IMG/VR virus record: IMGVR_UViG_3300025732_000135
Span: 1-35,106 of that record
Direction: 5' to 3' (one strand)
Length of the DNA: 35,106 bases
Source of the DNA: a virus
Within the stretch, counting starts at the first letter, position 1. Every line of letters begins with the position of its first letter. Below are positions 12,837 to 22,008 of this stretch, one piece after another. The notes beneath the pieces are model-generated. The model searched no databases. It was not told where the DNA came from and was given only the letters and a program-made list of their open reading frames with translations. The translations under genes and the position numbers were made by a program.

Positions 12837-13625
12837 TCAAACCATTGCCTGCATGACTGCAGACCAGGTCTTTGGAAAGTTATTCTTATTGATACGGGGA
12901 GTGTGCCTTACACCCTTCATTGCACTGGACTCGAGGTTTCCTGCCTGGTAGAACCCTGCAACCTGCCATAGGTCGGCACCCCATGCAACGATGACGACCT
13001 TTCCCTGCCTGTGCGCTTCTCTTGCAAGGGGCACACACACATCATACGACACAGAACTCATACAGGAAGGAGTCCAAGAGGCAGATCCCCAGGGGGAAAG
13101 GTCAAGAGTGCAACCACGCTGCGAGATACGCTTCCAAGCTTCTTGTGGTGCCATTCCCATTCCCACAAGCTCCTTGTGGATATCCTTCCAGACGATACCG
13201 GCATGCCAGTTGCACTGTTCACGACCGCCTGCGGCATTCCATGCGGCAAGAGCCTTTCCTCTGGTGGGCTTCCTCCCACGCAATGGTTGGAAGTTTGGTC
13301 GAAGGCCTGCATTGGGGAATGCAGGATCAAACTTGCCAACGGCCATCTCCTCCATGTAGCGACGAGCCAGCGAATCGTTCAGCGGACCATTCTGTAGGTT
13401 GGAGTTCGGTCCAAATGCAGGATTCTTCAAGAGGATGATGACGCTTGCATTCCATGGATCGCCTGCCCATGCGGACGGAATAGCAGGTCCTGCACTTGTC
13501 TGGAGGAGGACTTGCTTGTCAGGCTTTGCACTGGCATTCCAGGCAGCGAAACGTTGCCTATCATCCTGCGTGAACCAGTCAGCATTCAGGCCAATTTGAC
13601 GACCGGACCAGGGATTCTGTACCAT
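12837..13625 (-). CDS. Uncharacterised protein, faintly uracil-DNA-glycosylase-like
   Basis: A 262-residue soluble protein rich in Trp, Pro and Asn. GDPWNASVIILLKNPAFGP (55-73) looks like a beta-strand followed by an Asn-Pro loop, as in motif 1 of the UDG fold. GKVVIVAWGADLWQVAG (208-224) resembles a later core strand, and VRHTPRINKNNFP (239-251) occupies the place of motif 2. The key UDG residues are not clear, so this is only a suggestion; I do not recognise the family firmly. The start is well defined (AGGAGG 4-5 nt before the ATG at 13625), but that Shine-Dalgarno is locked in a perfect 7-bp stem. It is followed by the HD-like gene, whose start lies two bases after this stop. Confidence 0.75.
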   Translation of the reverse strand: MVQNPWSGRQIGLNADWFTQDDRQRFAAWNASAKPDKQVLLQTSAGPAIPSAWAGDPWNASVIILLKNPAFGPNSNLQNGPLNDSLARRYMEEMAVGKFDPAFPNAGLRPNFQPLRGRKPTRGKALAAWNAAGGREQCNWHAGIVWKDIHKELVGMGMAPQEAWKRISQRGCTLDLSPWGSASWTPSCMSSVSYDVCVPLAREAHRQGKVVIVAWGADLWQVAGFYQAGNLESSAMKGVRHTPRINKNNFPKTWSAVMQAMV

Positions 13626-13627
13626 TT

Positions 13628-13655
13628 TGCCTCCTGATTGATTGTAATGGAGGCA
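13628..13655 (-). promoter_or_regulatory. Stem-loop hiding the ribosome binding site of the 262-residue protein gene
   Basis: On the minus strand TGCCTCC (13655-13649) pairs perfectly with GGAGGCA (13634-13628) across a 14-nt loop (ATTACAATCAATCA). The right arm is the Shine-Dalgarno itself and ends 2 nt before the start codon. It lies in the 39-nt gap after the upstream gene and lacks a U-tract, so control of translation fits better than termination. Confidence 0.5.
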
Positions 13656-13664
13656 CCAAAGTGT

Positions 13665-14135
13665 TCATTTGAATCCGCGAACTATTCCGTACTGGTCCTT
13701 TACCTGCTTTCCTGTAGCGTACTCCATCTCAATCTTACCACCCTTCCAGCATGCTATACACAGAGTTTTCGTGTATATTGCAAGCCTACCAACTGGTATT
13801 AGAGCCCTAGTCGTTCCCTCTTCAGCGATCTCAATCATTTTCGGATAGACGTGTATCTCGTTACCAACGACCTCAAACTTGTCTACGGTGGCCCCTATCG
13901 CCCTGTCAGAGTTTCGAAGGAACTTTAGGATACTTGCCGCTTTTTCAATGTTTGTGCTACCCGTTGGAATGAAGTTTGTCAGCCCAAATGCTGTCAACAC
14001 TTCTTTGGGTCGTTCAGCAGCTCTGCCACTCAGTGCCACCGCTGACCTCGAGGCACGGCCTGTCACTGTTTCCTTGCCCTTTTCCTCGGACAGGTAAGCC
14101 CTGATCTGCTCTCTTATGAACTCTACATCATCCAT
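13665..14135 (-). CDS. Hypothetical protein (156 aa)
   Basis: A small soluble protein starting MDDVEFIREQIRAYLSEEKGK, with a charged helical N-terminus (about 1-25), a linker rich in Ser/Arg/Ala, and a C-terminal half of short strands (IHVYPKMIEI, LIPVGRLAIYTKTLCIACWKGGKIEMEYATG). The single CIAC pair is too little for a zinc site. The ATG at 14135 begins 4 nt after the polymerase stop (TAG GAAC ATG) and uses AGGA within that gap; an upstream ATG at 14156 would overlap the polymerase gene. No family is recognised. Its place between the polymerase and other replication genes suggests a DNA-metabolism role, but nothing in the sequence shows it. Confidence 0.7.
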   Translation of the reverse strand: MDDVEFIREQIRAYLSEEKGKETVTGRASRSAVALSGRAAERPKEVLTAFGLTNFIPTGSTNIEKAASILKFLRNSDRAIGATVDKFEVVGNEIHVYPKMIEIAEEGTTRALIPVGRLAIYTKTLCIACWKGGKIEMEYATGKQVKDQYGIVRGFK

Positions 14136-14139
14136 GTTC

Positions 14140-15273
14140 CTAACTATTGTCCTCATCGATCATCTTGACGGTGAGATAAAACTTACCAAGAGGTTCAATA
14201 TCAATCTCAAGGCCGGTCTTTCCAAGTTTCTGTAGCAAGTCTCTCTCAGCATCGACCACAATCGCATCATGAATGATGAAGAGCGGCACCATCTCACGAT
14301 AAGTGTCACACAGTTTTCCAAATCCCTTCAAGGCAACGTCCACAGCGGTCGACTGGACGAAGTGTGGGAGTCTCAGGCGTTCATCTCCAGAACTCAGTGG
14401 TCGTCCATATAGGTTACCATATGTCTCACCTCCCAAGTGTCTTCGATGAATCTCGGGTAACCCGAAGAACCTGGATATGACCGACTGTGGTATTGATGTC
14501 TCACCCCGCTGACCGTACAGTGCAGAGATTGTCGCAACCTTCAGCTGGGCCCTGGTGTGCTGTGAACCAAGCTCACTTCTCATTGCCTCGTAGATATCGA
14601 ATGGTGCCTCACCACGAGTGAGAAGCAGTGCAGTCCTCGGTTCAAGGGAAACGAAATCGATGATTCCAATGGCGCCCTTCTTGAACCTAGAGCGAAGTAT
14701 GTTTCTATGCTCCTTGTTGAGGTTGAGAATCTTCGGCCCAGACCTGACTGTCAAACGTCCTGTGGTTGTTGCGTGAGAGTACCGAACTTTCTTTGTGAAT
14801 CCATCCGCAGTTGGCATGAAGGATTCGGCAAATGCTGTATTGCCTTGGCTCAAGGCCTTCTTCAGGGCTTCCTCATCGATGAGTGAAGGTTGCAGTTTAC
14901 CAAGGACTTTTCTCGATTCCTGTAGGTGCGGGATATACCTGTGATTGACTATTTGCGTTGCATCATCGTGCACAGTTGCATAGAGCCTCTTGAGCATCTT
15001 GGCAAACCTTGCCGTTCCTAACGCTTTATGCCAATCAATTTTTTCTCCTCCCATGATCGTCTCATATGAGAGCCTCAATGGGTCGGATACAAGGCTCGGC
15101 ACTTGACATCCGAAGATTGGAAACGTGTCTTCGATGCAAAGAGGGTAAACAGCATCTGAACCCATAACAAACTCACCGTCCAAAGGCTCATCAGCTTTTC
15201 GTAAGACAGTACCTGAAATTCGGAAGGATGCCTGTGTTCCGGTTGAATCCTTTGACAGGAAGACGTTTAGCAT
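14140..15273 (-). CDS. Minimal family A (Pol I-like) DNA polymerase
   Basis: A 377-residue protein with the palm and fingers of family A DNA polymerases only. TTGRLTVRSGPKILNL (170-185) matches the TGRLss..PNlQNiP region; motif A is IIDFVSLEPR with catalytic Asp206; motif B keeps exact spacing, Arg241-xxx-Lys245-xxx-Ile249-xxx-Tyr253-Gly254 (Phe replaced by Ile); motif C is IIHDAIVV, with catalytic Asp336 but Ala in place of Glu. There is no 3'-5' exonuclease and no 5' nuclease domain, and the N-terminal ~160 residues are too short for a full thumb plus exonuclease. No Shine-Dalgarno is obvious before the ATG at 15273. It opens the replication block directly after the virion genes. A proofreading subunit, if any, must be encoded elsewhere. 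Confidence 0.85.
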   Translation of the reverse strand: MLNVFLSKDSTGTQASFRISGTVLRKADEPLDGEFVMGSDAVYPLCIEDTFPIFGCQVPSLVSDPLRLSYETIMGGEKIDWHKALGTARFAKMLKRLYATVHDDATQIVNHRYIPHLQESRKVLGKLQPSLIDEEALKKALSQGNTAFAESFMPTADGFTKKVRYSHATTTGRLTVRSGPKILNLNKEHRNILRSRFKKGAIGIIDFVSLEPRTALLLTRGEAPFDIYEAMRSELGSQHTRAQLKVATISALYGQRGETSIPQSVISRFFGLPEIHRRHLGGETYGNLYGRPLSSGDERLRLPHFVQSTAVDVALKGFGKLCDTYREMVPLFIIHDAIVVDAERDLLQKLGKTGLEIDIEPLGKFYLTVKMIDEDNS

Positions 15274-15302
15274 GTTAAATGCTAATCACTTTAGTAGGAA
15301 GT

Positions 15303-18300
15303 TCAAGTAAGAACGTCTTTCCAGTCTTCTTCCAAAGTTTTTGCGAAGTACAACGAAAACATGTTTCCATACCCTGGCTTTGAAGATCCTAAAGTACTGC
15401 TTACAAGAGAAGAGCCTATACTCGAAGATGCGCCTAAGTTGTTGTAAACACGAGCGTATCCATACTTGCTGCTCTTAGTCAAACCCTCCATAACCAAGTA
15501 CCATGAATCGCTTTGTCCTGCACGAAGTGAAGGTGTAAGAGCCTGATTGTTGTCAATCCAGGAGTCTGAGTTTCTTAGCGTTTTACCGTCAGGTGCAAGC
15601 TCAAGCATGAGAGTGTAACTATACACTGTTGCTTTAGAGATTAGACCTACCTTCCCTCTGAGTTTTGCTTTCTGTTCGGTTGATATGACAAGCTTTCGCA
15701 AGAAAGATCCGCGTGTGCCCGCCTTTTTGGCTGTCTTTGAAGCTCCTGTGGAGTCTTGTCCCGACTGTTCCGGTATGCCAAGAATTGACTTGAGGCTTTC
15801 GATTGCGATGCCCGCCTTGGTGATTGGTGACTCGTAAGAAGCGTAAGCATCGCCTGGTGATACCAGCTTGAAAGATGTAGTGAAACCGTCAAGGCCAATC
15901 TTGTGGTCAATGCCTGTGATGGCGTAGATATTGTCCGCTGTGGTGCCGGTCTTCAGGTCAACAAAGACCTGTTGCATGTACTGCAGCGTGGGCATTCCCA
16001 TCATATCAACTGTCATCTCAGTTGGAATGATCCGCATTGGGATGCCCCTCGTCTTCGTTGCATCGGGCTTTGCACCGTCCTCAGGCGCATTCCTCATCAT
16101 GTTCGCAGTTGCAAGTGCGGCATCATTCATCGATGAAACGCCTATGCTGTTGATCATTCCACCTGACCTACCATATAGCAGTGTAGGAAGTCCAGTCGAT
16201 ACGTAACGCTTCACCTCATCAATGCTTTTCTTCGTCTCAAGCACCTTGCCTGCGTCTATTGTGACTGTGCCTGTGGTTCCATCATCAGAGGTCTTGTATG
16301 GTCCAACGATTCCATTGTCAACAAGCTCCTTAATGATCGCCTTTCTCCTTGCGGCATTTGTCTTGGCGTCTGTCTCAGGTGCCTTTGTGAGAAGCTTATG
16401 ATCGGGTGAGTTGTCTATTCCGAAGGTTGTGATATCGCCGGATCTCGCTGCCTTCAAAAGGTCGTGGTATGTCGTGAACGATGAGCATGCTTCATCCACG
16501 ACATGAAGCCTCAGGATTGACTTCCTCTCATCACCACTGACCGGCACACACTCAGGATACAGGCTGAGCTTTGGGCTTGTGAACTTGCCGCTTGGAATTC
16601 CAGCCTCCCTTAGGGCCTTTGCCTCGGCCTCGGCGTCGTCCGCCAGTGCCTTTGTCTGTGCATCTTCCTTCTTGGAAGCTGACTTCTTAACATAAGTCGT
16701 CTTACCATTCTCAGTCTTTTGTTCATAGAGGCTATTGAAACCGTATGGCACTGCGTATATTGCACTGCTGACCATGTCAGACAGAAGGATTCTTGCCATT
16801 TCAAGGCAACTCACCTTTGTCCTCTGCTTGAACTCGTCCTGAATCCTCTTAACGACAGCCTGCTTGCTGATGGGAAACTTCGCAATCGAGAGATCTCTAA
16901 CGAAGCTCGCGTACTCATTGAAGGTGTGGAAGATCATGTGGACCTCCTCATACTCCCCAGTATTTGCAAGTGGAAGTCCAACGAAAGCTAGCAGAAGTTT
17001 GCCCAAAGAGATTGGGTCACTGATTGTCTTGTTTCCTGCACTTAGTGCGCTGATGGTGAAAGCGGTATTCCTTCCGATCTGTGCATCAGTGCATGGGAAT
17101 ATCTCAATACCGCTACCAATTGCATCGAGGCTATCAGTAACAGCCTTGTCAGAGCTCTTCTTAATCGTCGCAGATACCGAGTTCTTGTTAGGGTCGAGAA
17201 GTTTCTCTATGTTCTTTACAAGTTCTGCATTTGCCTCGCCGCCTTTCTTGAGCTTGTCTAGACTCTTTTTAAATTCCTTCCAGCTCTCTGCATCGAGTGA
17301 GAATGCGGAATCGGTGCTTGAAACCGCGTTCAGTATAGTCTCATCGCAGAGTTTCTTGAACTTTTCACTTCCCCCACGAAGCTCTTGAATCTTTTTAGAG
17401 ATCTCACCCAACTGCTCTTCAAAGCTTGCAAGCTGTTGATTATTTGCCATTGAGATGTCTGTTGTCTTCAGTGCAGGAGTACCAACCATTGCAAGTGTGA
17501 GGTTTATCTCTACCTGACCCGAGTCATCAAAGCTGAAGGATGAGTTCACAACGCTGTACTTCTCACGGACTCTCAGTCCATCAAGAAAGGCACCCATAGG
17601 ATTGTCTGTAGCATTCCTAGTGACGTTATTACCGAATGGATGGCTCCAACCGTACTCAATGTCAAGTATTGTCTTCTGGTAGACTGATGCGTTGACGAAC
17701 TGTGTCACTTGGGCAAGCCTGCTTCTGTCATGAAGGGTGAGCGACATTTTGGCAGACTTATATGCAAACCATCCGCCAGTAGGAGTGACACTAATGTCGA
17801 GTCCTTTCAAAGACATGAAAGGCCTGAACCTGTCAAGGACCCTTTCATGCCCCTTGGTCGGATTGAAAGCGTTTGAGTCAAGTGGTGAGACCATCGTCTG
17901 GGGCGAAGTAAAGATCTCCATACCTGCGGTCCTGCTCACATCACTGGTTTCCGACCTGCTGAATGCTATCGTGCTGTCCATTAGAGACTCGCTGAAGTCC
18001 GATATGTTCTTTCCCATTCCGTTGATGTAACTCAGGATGGAGAGTCCGCTGATGTCTCCTGCGCTGTTGATTCCTCCTGAACTTCCTGATACGCCTATTG
18101 AGACATTCAGGTATGGGACGCATCTTGACATTTCAATCGGTGATATGATCGATGTAAAGATACCGAAGGGTGTGGTGTCCCTTGTGTGACTTCCAATGCG
18201 AGGATTCAGCATCTCAATCGCATACAACTTCTTTGTACCTGGCGAAGGGCTCATGTTAGAAGTGTTGACTGCGACATTCGCCTGGTCGAGGATGCCTGCA

Positions 18301-18737
18301 ACCAGCATGCTGTACATTGTGCCCTCGCTGAAGCTCGTGACGCTGGTGTCATAGGTTCCTGACCAGTTCAAGAAAGATGTCGTTTCTTGGTCTCCCCAGT
18401 CATTTCCCGTGAACGTGATTCTCATGAACTGACTTATGAGCTTCTCAGTTGCAGCTTTGTCAACTTCCTCACCGCTGAGGAAGTTTTTGATCTTTTCATG
18501 CAGTGAGTTCTGGTTTCCTATGGGCATGATGGTCGTCCCACCCTTCATCACACTGAGCAGCTCTTGTGCCAGTATGACAAGCTGTGCGTCAACCGAGTCG
18601 TCATTCTTGTAGGCAAGCGGACTTGAACCACTCACAAGCAGGGAACTCACAAGCTTGTTCTCACCAACTCCATCGGTCCAAGCAGAGAGCAGACCAACTG
18701 CCTGGTCGAATGATTTCTTGCGCCTGTCGTTTGTCAT
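15303..18737 (-). CDS. Large tail/baseplate structural protein (1144 aa)
   Basis: A 1144-residue protein of Ser/Thr/Gly-rich, beta-strand-dominated composition typical of phage virions. It has likely coiled coils near 430-470 (FEEQLGEISKKIQELRGG) and 685-711 (Ala/Glu/Lys-rich). The segment ITGIDHKIGLDGFTTSF near 945-965 resembles a beta-barrel of tail-hub (gp27/gpD-like) proteins, where a similar ITGvdH...gF.t motif occurs, but I cannot assign it. It lies last in the block after the tape measure and the gp53-like gene, where baseplate genes are expected, and its ATG overlaps the gp53-like stop by 4 nt (ATGA). No catalytic motif is seen. Confidence 0.7.
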   Translation of the reverse strand: MTNDRRKKSFDQAVGLLSAWTDGVGENKLVSSLLVSGSSPLAYKNDDSVDAQLVILAQELLSVMKGGTTIMPIGNQNSLHEKIKNFLSGEEVDKAATEKLISQFMRITFTGNDWGDQETTSFLNWSGTYDTSVTSFSEGTMYSMLVAGILDQANVAVNTSNMSPSPGTKKLYAIEMLNPRIGSHTRDTTPFGIFTSIISPIEMSRCVPYLNVSIGVSGSSGGINSAGDISGLSILSYINGMGKNISDFSESLMDSTIAFSRSETSDVSRTAGMEIFTSPQTMVSPLDSNAFNPTKGHERVLDRFRPFMSLKGLDISVTPTGGWFAYKSAKMSLTLHDRSRLAQVTQFVNASVYQKTILDIEYGWSHPFGNNVTRNATDNPMGAFLDGLRVREKYSVVNSSFSFDDSGQVEINLTLAMVGTPALKTTDISMANNQQLASFEEQLGEISKKIQELRGGSEKFKKLCDETILNAVSSTDSAFSLDAESWKEFKKSLDKLKKGGEANAELVKNIEKLLDPNKNSVSATIKKSSDKAVTDSLDAIGSGIEIFPCTDAQIGRNTAFTISALSAGNKTISDPISLGKLLLAFVGLPLANTGEYEEVHMIFHTFNEYASFVRDLSIAKFPISKQAVVKRIQDEFKQRTKVSCLEMARILLSDMVSSAIYAVPYGFNSLYEQKTENGKTTYVKKSASKKEDAQTKALADDAEAEAKALREAGIPSGKFTSPKLSLYPECVPVSGDERKSILRLHVVDEACSSFTTYHDLLKAARSGDITTFGIDNSPDHKLLTKAPETDAKTNAARRKAIIKELVDNGIVGPYKTSDDGTTGTVTIDAGKVLETKKSIDEVKRYVSTGLPTLLYGRSGGMINSIGVSSMNDAALATANMMRNAPEDGAKPDATKTRGIPMRIIPTEMTVDMMGMPTLQYMQQVFVDLKTGTTADNIYAITGIDHKIGLDGFTTSFKLVSPGDAYASYESPITKAGIAIESLKSILGIPEQSGQDSTGASKTAKKAGTRGSFLRKLVISTEQKAKLRGKVGLISKATVYSYTLMLELAPDGKTLRNSDSWIDNNQALTPSLRAGQSDSWYLVMEGLTKSSKYGYARVYNNLGASSSIGSSLVSSTLGSSKPGYGNMFSLYFAKTLEEDWKDVLT

Positions 18738-19018
18738 ATCACACGCGCAATATCATCAAGCTTCGGAACTCGAATAAGGGTTCCTGGCGGTGCCTGTAGT
18801 GACCATCCAACATTAGATGCCGCAGCTATCACCCACCAGAGCTTTGAATCACCGTACTCAATTCCGGCAAGCATATCGATCCTCTGCGACTCTTGAAGTA
18901 TCCTTTCACTGAAAGCAATCGTCCCATTTGAGATGCCAAGCCTGATCATTGCGACGGCATTCGGTGTAGCGTATGCCTGCCCCGCCATAATCTTCTGAGT
19001 GTTCTCGTACCTGCGCAC
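18734..19018 (-). CDS. gp53/LysM-like baseplate wedge protein
   Basis: A 94-residue protein ending in a compact LysM/tail-protein-X-like fold: ESQRIDMLAGIEYGDSKLWWVIAAASNVGW...PPGTLIRVP. The pattern (R.D.lA...YGd..lWWvIa..N......lppGt.lriP) is that of T4 gp53-type baseplate wedge proteins and tail protein X. Length is shorter than T4 gp53, so only the core may be conserved. The start is a GTG whose G is also the last base of the preceding TAG stop, with GAGGA upstream; its stop overlaps the next start by 4 nt. It would bind the baseplate or tail tip rather than peptidoglycan. Confidence 0.75.
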   Translation of the reverse strand: MRRYENTQKIMAGQAYATPNAVAMIRLGISNGTIAFSERILQESQRIDMLAGIEYGDSKLWWVIAAASNVGWSLQAPPGTLIRVPKLDDIARVI

Positions 19019-21795
19019 TATTCTTCATCCTCTGGTGTTGCGAGCAGGCTGCCAATGACTTTACCAACAGGGTATGGGTAACTTCGCATGAAGCCATTGT
19101 GATCAAGTCCCATTGGAATGTCATGAACAGGGCTGAACTGCATTGTGACCTTACACATCATCGGTGCCTTTGAGCCAGGCGTAATCTCCCATGTTGTATT
19201 TTCATCGTACCACGTGTATGACAAAGACGTGATGAATCCTGCAAGACCCTTACCTTCAGCAGATTCAAAGCTACGTACCACAGAGTTTTTATCAGGCCTG
19301 AACTTTTCCATTGACGCATTCTCTAAAGTCTTCAATAGCTTGATATGACTTTCAATGTCGCTGCGGATTTCTTCATTTCTTTTCTCTAGTATCTTGATGG
19401 ACTCTGGATTTTCATATCTCTTCATATCAGCAATGTTTTCTGCTATCTTTGCATCAAGTTCGGCAATTGCGTCTTTTACAAATTTTGTGTCACCGTATGC
19501 TTCGGCAGCCGCGTCTTCAAAGCCAAAGATTCTTGCAAGGTTGAATCTGCTGTAGTTGCTTCTAATCACGTCACCCACTCGTAATCTTACCATAGGCGAC
19601 GAAGTCGGTATCTGTGAAAACGGCTGTGTAAACCTTGCCGCTATTCCTGTGTTTGTATTCTCTTTTAGCTCAGTGCCCTTTGACCACTCAGGATAGACCA
19701 TTGCAGTGAGCCGATTAATAGCAAACCACATTGTGTCAAAATCACCTGGGTTTGTCGCAACAACTGTGAAACCGAGACTGATGGACCTCGTCGTGTTCTT
19801 GTATATCATCACTGGGTCCATTCTGCCATATGCGTCTACTTGATTATAGTTCGGTGTGTAAGCATCTGTAAGATCGCTTATGAATGCATGAAAGTTCAAT
19901 ATCTCATTTGTTCTAAGATCGTGGAAATAGAAAGGCATGTACTCAGAATCTAGTGTCTTTTCAAGCGCTAGAACTCTGTCAATTGGGATTCTTCCTTCGT
20001 CATCTCTGTGAACGATGTTGAGGCTTCCCTTGACATTAAATTCTTCTCCAAGTTCTGCAGACTTTGCTGTTATAAACTTACCAGGAAGAATATACATGCT
20101 CAGCTCATGTGCCTGCCTGAATGACCAGGCAAGTGTCCGCTTGTTTGCGAATGCCCTGCTCTTAGAGACCCTCTGATTTCCTTGCACAGGGACAATGTCG
20201 GGGTTGGGGTCAGCGTTTGATATACCGAACCTGCCTCGATAGTCTTCAGCAAGACCGATACCTGCTACAGTATCGACAAACTTAAAGATCTTGCTTTCTT
20301 TGATTGCTATAATGTAGGAGATTACTCCTTCAATGCCGCCTGTTACTCCTCCATTGGAGAAGTTGTTCTCAGGCAGGAATGTCTCCAAGTTCCTCACAAT
20401 GTTTCGCATGAGAACAACGTAGTAGCCAGGTGACATTGCAAGTGTTAGTGCAGCATTTCCAAGATCCTTTACGTCAAGCTTGCCATCGATGCCGATGATC
20501 GCCCCCATGCCTCGAAGAAAGTTCTTGAAGTAACCCGACTCATCTTCTGGGCTTGTGGCGTCCTTTATCGAGTTGATCAGGTCAATCATGGGACCAAGGT
20601 TATTGTCAGCACCGTAAGGAGGAGTTGCCTCTAAAGCTCGAGCTATGAAATCGAGGACTTGCGTTCCAAAGTCATTTGTTGGCATCCTGGAGCTTCCCAT
20701 TTTGCCAATAACGTTTTCATGATAAAGACCGTCTATGAGCTTGCTAAACTTAGGACTAGCTCTTGCAGCGTCAGGTATCATGGCATCAAAGAACTCTACG
20801 TTCTTTATTGAGTTAGTAGCCATTGAAAATCTGCCTGTGCTTCTAAAAAGCAGACCGAATATGGCGCTTACAAGGCCACCTGCGATAGTCGCAGCAATTG
20901 CAAACAAGACTGCGTTGAGTATCATTGCCGCCGGAAACGGACCTGCGAATGGTGAGAGGTTCGTATTCATCTGGCCGTAAGTCTTGTTATTTACCGGGTC
21001 GGCTACATCTCCCAAGACCTCGGCATCATCTTTGTCGAATGTAAGCCTACTGTTGTTTCTGGCCCTTGAAGCTCGAAGGCCACCAGTGTCAAACTTGTTA
21101 GTTGCGACAGCAGTGTCAATATTGAGGAAAGCCTTGTCGCTGTTGATGTCATCTACCTTGGAAACTTCATCAACGGCAATGCCAGCAGCCCTCAGGACGG
21201 ATGCAATTCCCTCCTTACGCATCTGCTCATAAACGGACGGATCCTGGTCTCGATATCGTTGTATACCCTGTTTCGGGCCTACTCCACCTACTAGCTCCTC
21301 ATTTTCTACTAAAGCCAAAGCAGGATTTGGGTCACCCCCACGTGGAGTTGCAGGACGATCAGAAGTGAACCTATTAGAAGAAAGCACGCTACTCACTCTA
21401 CGTTCGACTTCAGAAGTAACAGGATTCACTGTACGCTTGTTGTAATCATGAAGCGCCCTATGTTGGTCTATTCTCTCTGCACCATTGATATTGAGCAGTG
21501 TCCTGCCACCTGCAAAGGCCTTGAGCTCATCTTGATCTGCGACGAATGTTGACTGTCCATTTGATGCAGGATCGATTATGGTCGCCCCCTGCGTCAGAGA
21601 AGAGTTGGGCGAAACGGGAAAGGCATTCGGCTTGGGTGGGCTATAGGTGTAGTCATCAGGCCCACCCGTTGTTGAGCCCAAGTCGACAGACATGGAAGTC
21701 GCCTTTGACAGATACTGTCCAAGGGTCTTCCTATTTCTAGGCTTGAGATCTCCCGTCTCCGGGTCAATGATGTAGAGCCTGGAGTCGAACGGCAA
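19018..21795 (-). CDS. Large virion structural protein with a hydrophobic segment (925 aa)
   Basis: A 925-residue protein beginning MPFDSRLYIIDPETGDLKPRN. Residues about 287-317 form a long hydrophobic stretch (Ala/Ile/Leu/Gly-rich) that could insert in a membrane; a coiled coil is likely near 768-825 (DAIAELDAKIAENIADMKR...). The C-terminal half has strand-rich segments such as TRSISLGFTVVATNPGDFDTMW. The start is a TTG: AAGGAGG lies 7 nt before it and no better codon exists. The gene sits between the tape measure and baseplate genes, so a baseplate or tail-tip role, possibly in membrane passage of DNA, is inferred. I do not recognise a named family. Confidence 0.7.
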   Translation of the reverse strand: MPFDSRLYIIDPETGDLKPRNRKTLGQYLSKATSMSVDLGSTTGGPDDYTYSPPKPNAFPVSPNSSLTQGATIIDPASNGQSTFVADQDELKAFAGGRTLLNINGAERIDQHRALHDYNKRTVNPVTSEVERRVSSVLSSNRFTSDRPATPRGGDPNPALALVENEELVGGVGPKQGIQRYRDQDPSVYEQMRKEGIASVLRAAGIAVDEVSKVDDINSDKAFLNIDTAVATNKFDTGGLRASRARNNSRLTFDKDDAEVLGDVADPVNNKTYGQMNTNLSPFAGPFPAAMILNAVLFAIAATIAGGLVSAIFGLLFRSTGRFSMATNSIKNVEFFDAMIPDAARASPKFSKLIDGLYHENVIGKMGSSRMPTNDFGTQVLDFIARALEATPPYGADNNLGPMIDLINSIKDATSPEDESGYFKNFLRGMGAIIGIDGKLDVKDLGNAALTLAMSPGYYVVLMRNIVRNLETFLPENNFSNGGVTGGIEGVISYIIAIKESKIFKFVDTVAGIGLAEDYRGRFGISNADPNPDIVPVQGNQRVSKSRAFANKRTLAWSFRQAHELSMYILPGKFITAKSAELGEEFNVKGSLNIVHRDDEGRIPIDRVLALEKTLDSEYMPFYFHDLRTNEILNFHAFISDLTDAYTPNYNQVDAYGRMDPVMIYKNTTRSISLGFTVVATNPGDFDTMWFAINRLTAMVYPEWSKGTELKENTNTGIAARFTQPFSQIPTSSPMVRLRVGDVIRSNYSRFNLARIFGFEDAAAEAYGDTKFVKDAIAELDAKIAENIADMKRYENPESIKILEKRNEEIRSDIESHIKLLKTLENASMEKFRPDKNSVVRSFESAEGKGLAGFITSLSYTWYDENTTWEITPGSKAPMMCKVTMQFSPVHDIPMGLDHNGFMRSYPYPVGKVIGSLLATPEDEE

Positions 21796-21798
21796 CTG

Positions 21799-22008
21799 CT
21801 AGCCTCCTTTGTTGTCTGATTCACCCTTTGTGGGCATCTCTCCATTATCTATAATGACAGCAGACTTTGAAATTGCATCGTCGGCGATCTGAGCCACCTC
21901 CTCAGCAAAACGCTCGGCCTGAAGCCTCTCATCGGGGCTTAGCCTCTCCATTAATGCCTTGACTATTGGGTTGTTCATTGCCTGCTTTATGAGATCAGCC
22001 TTCATCAT
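21799..22008 (-). CDS. Small hypothetical protein after the tape measure (69 aa)
   Basis: A short, charged, largely helical protein starting MMKADLIKQAMNNPIVKAL and ending in a Gly/Lys/Asp tail. The ATG overlaps the tape-measure stop (ATGATGA), with a second ATG one codon on, so it is translationally coupled. Its stop lies 3 nt before the TTG start of the next structural gene. Small helical proteins here may be tail-assembly factors, but no family is recognised. Confidence 0.65.
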   Translation of the reverse strand: MMKADLIKQAMNNPIVKALMERLSPDERLQAERFAEEVAQIADDAISKSAVIIDNGEMPTKGESDNKGG

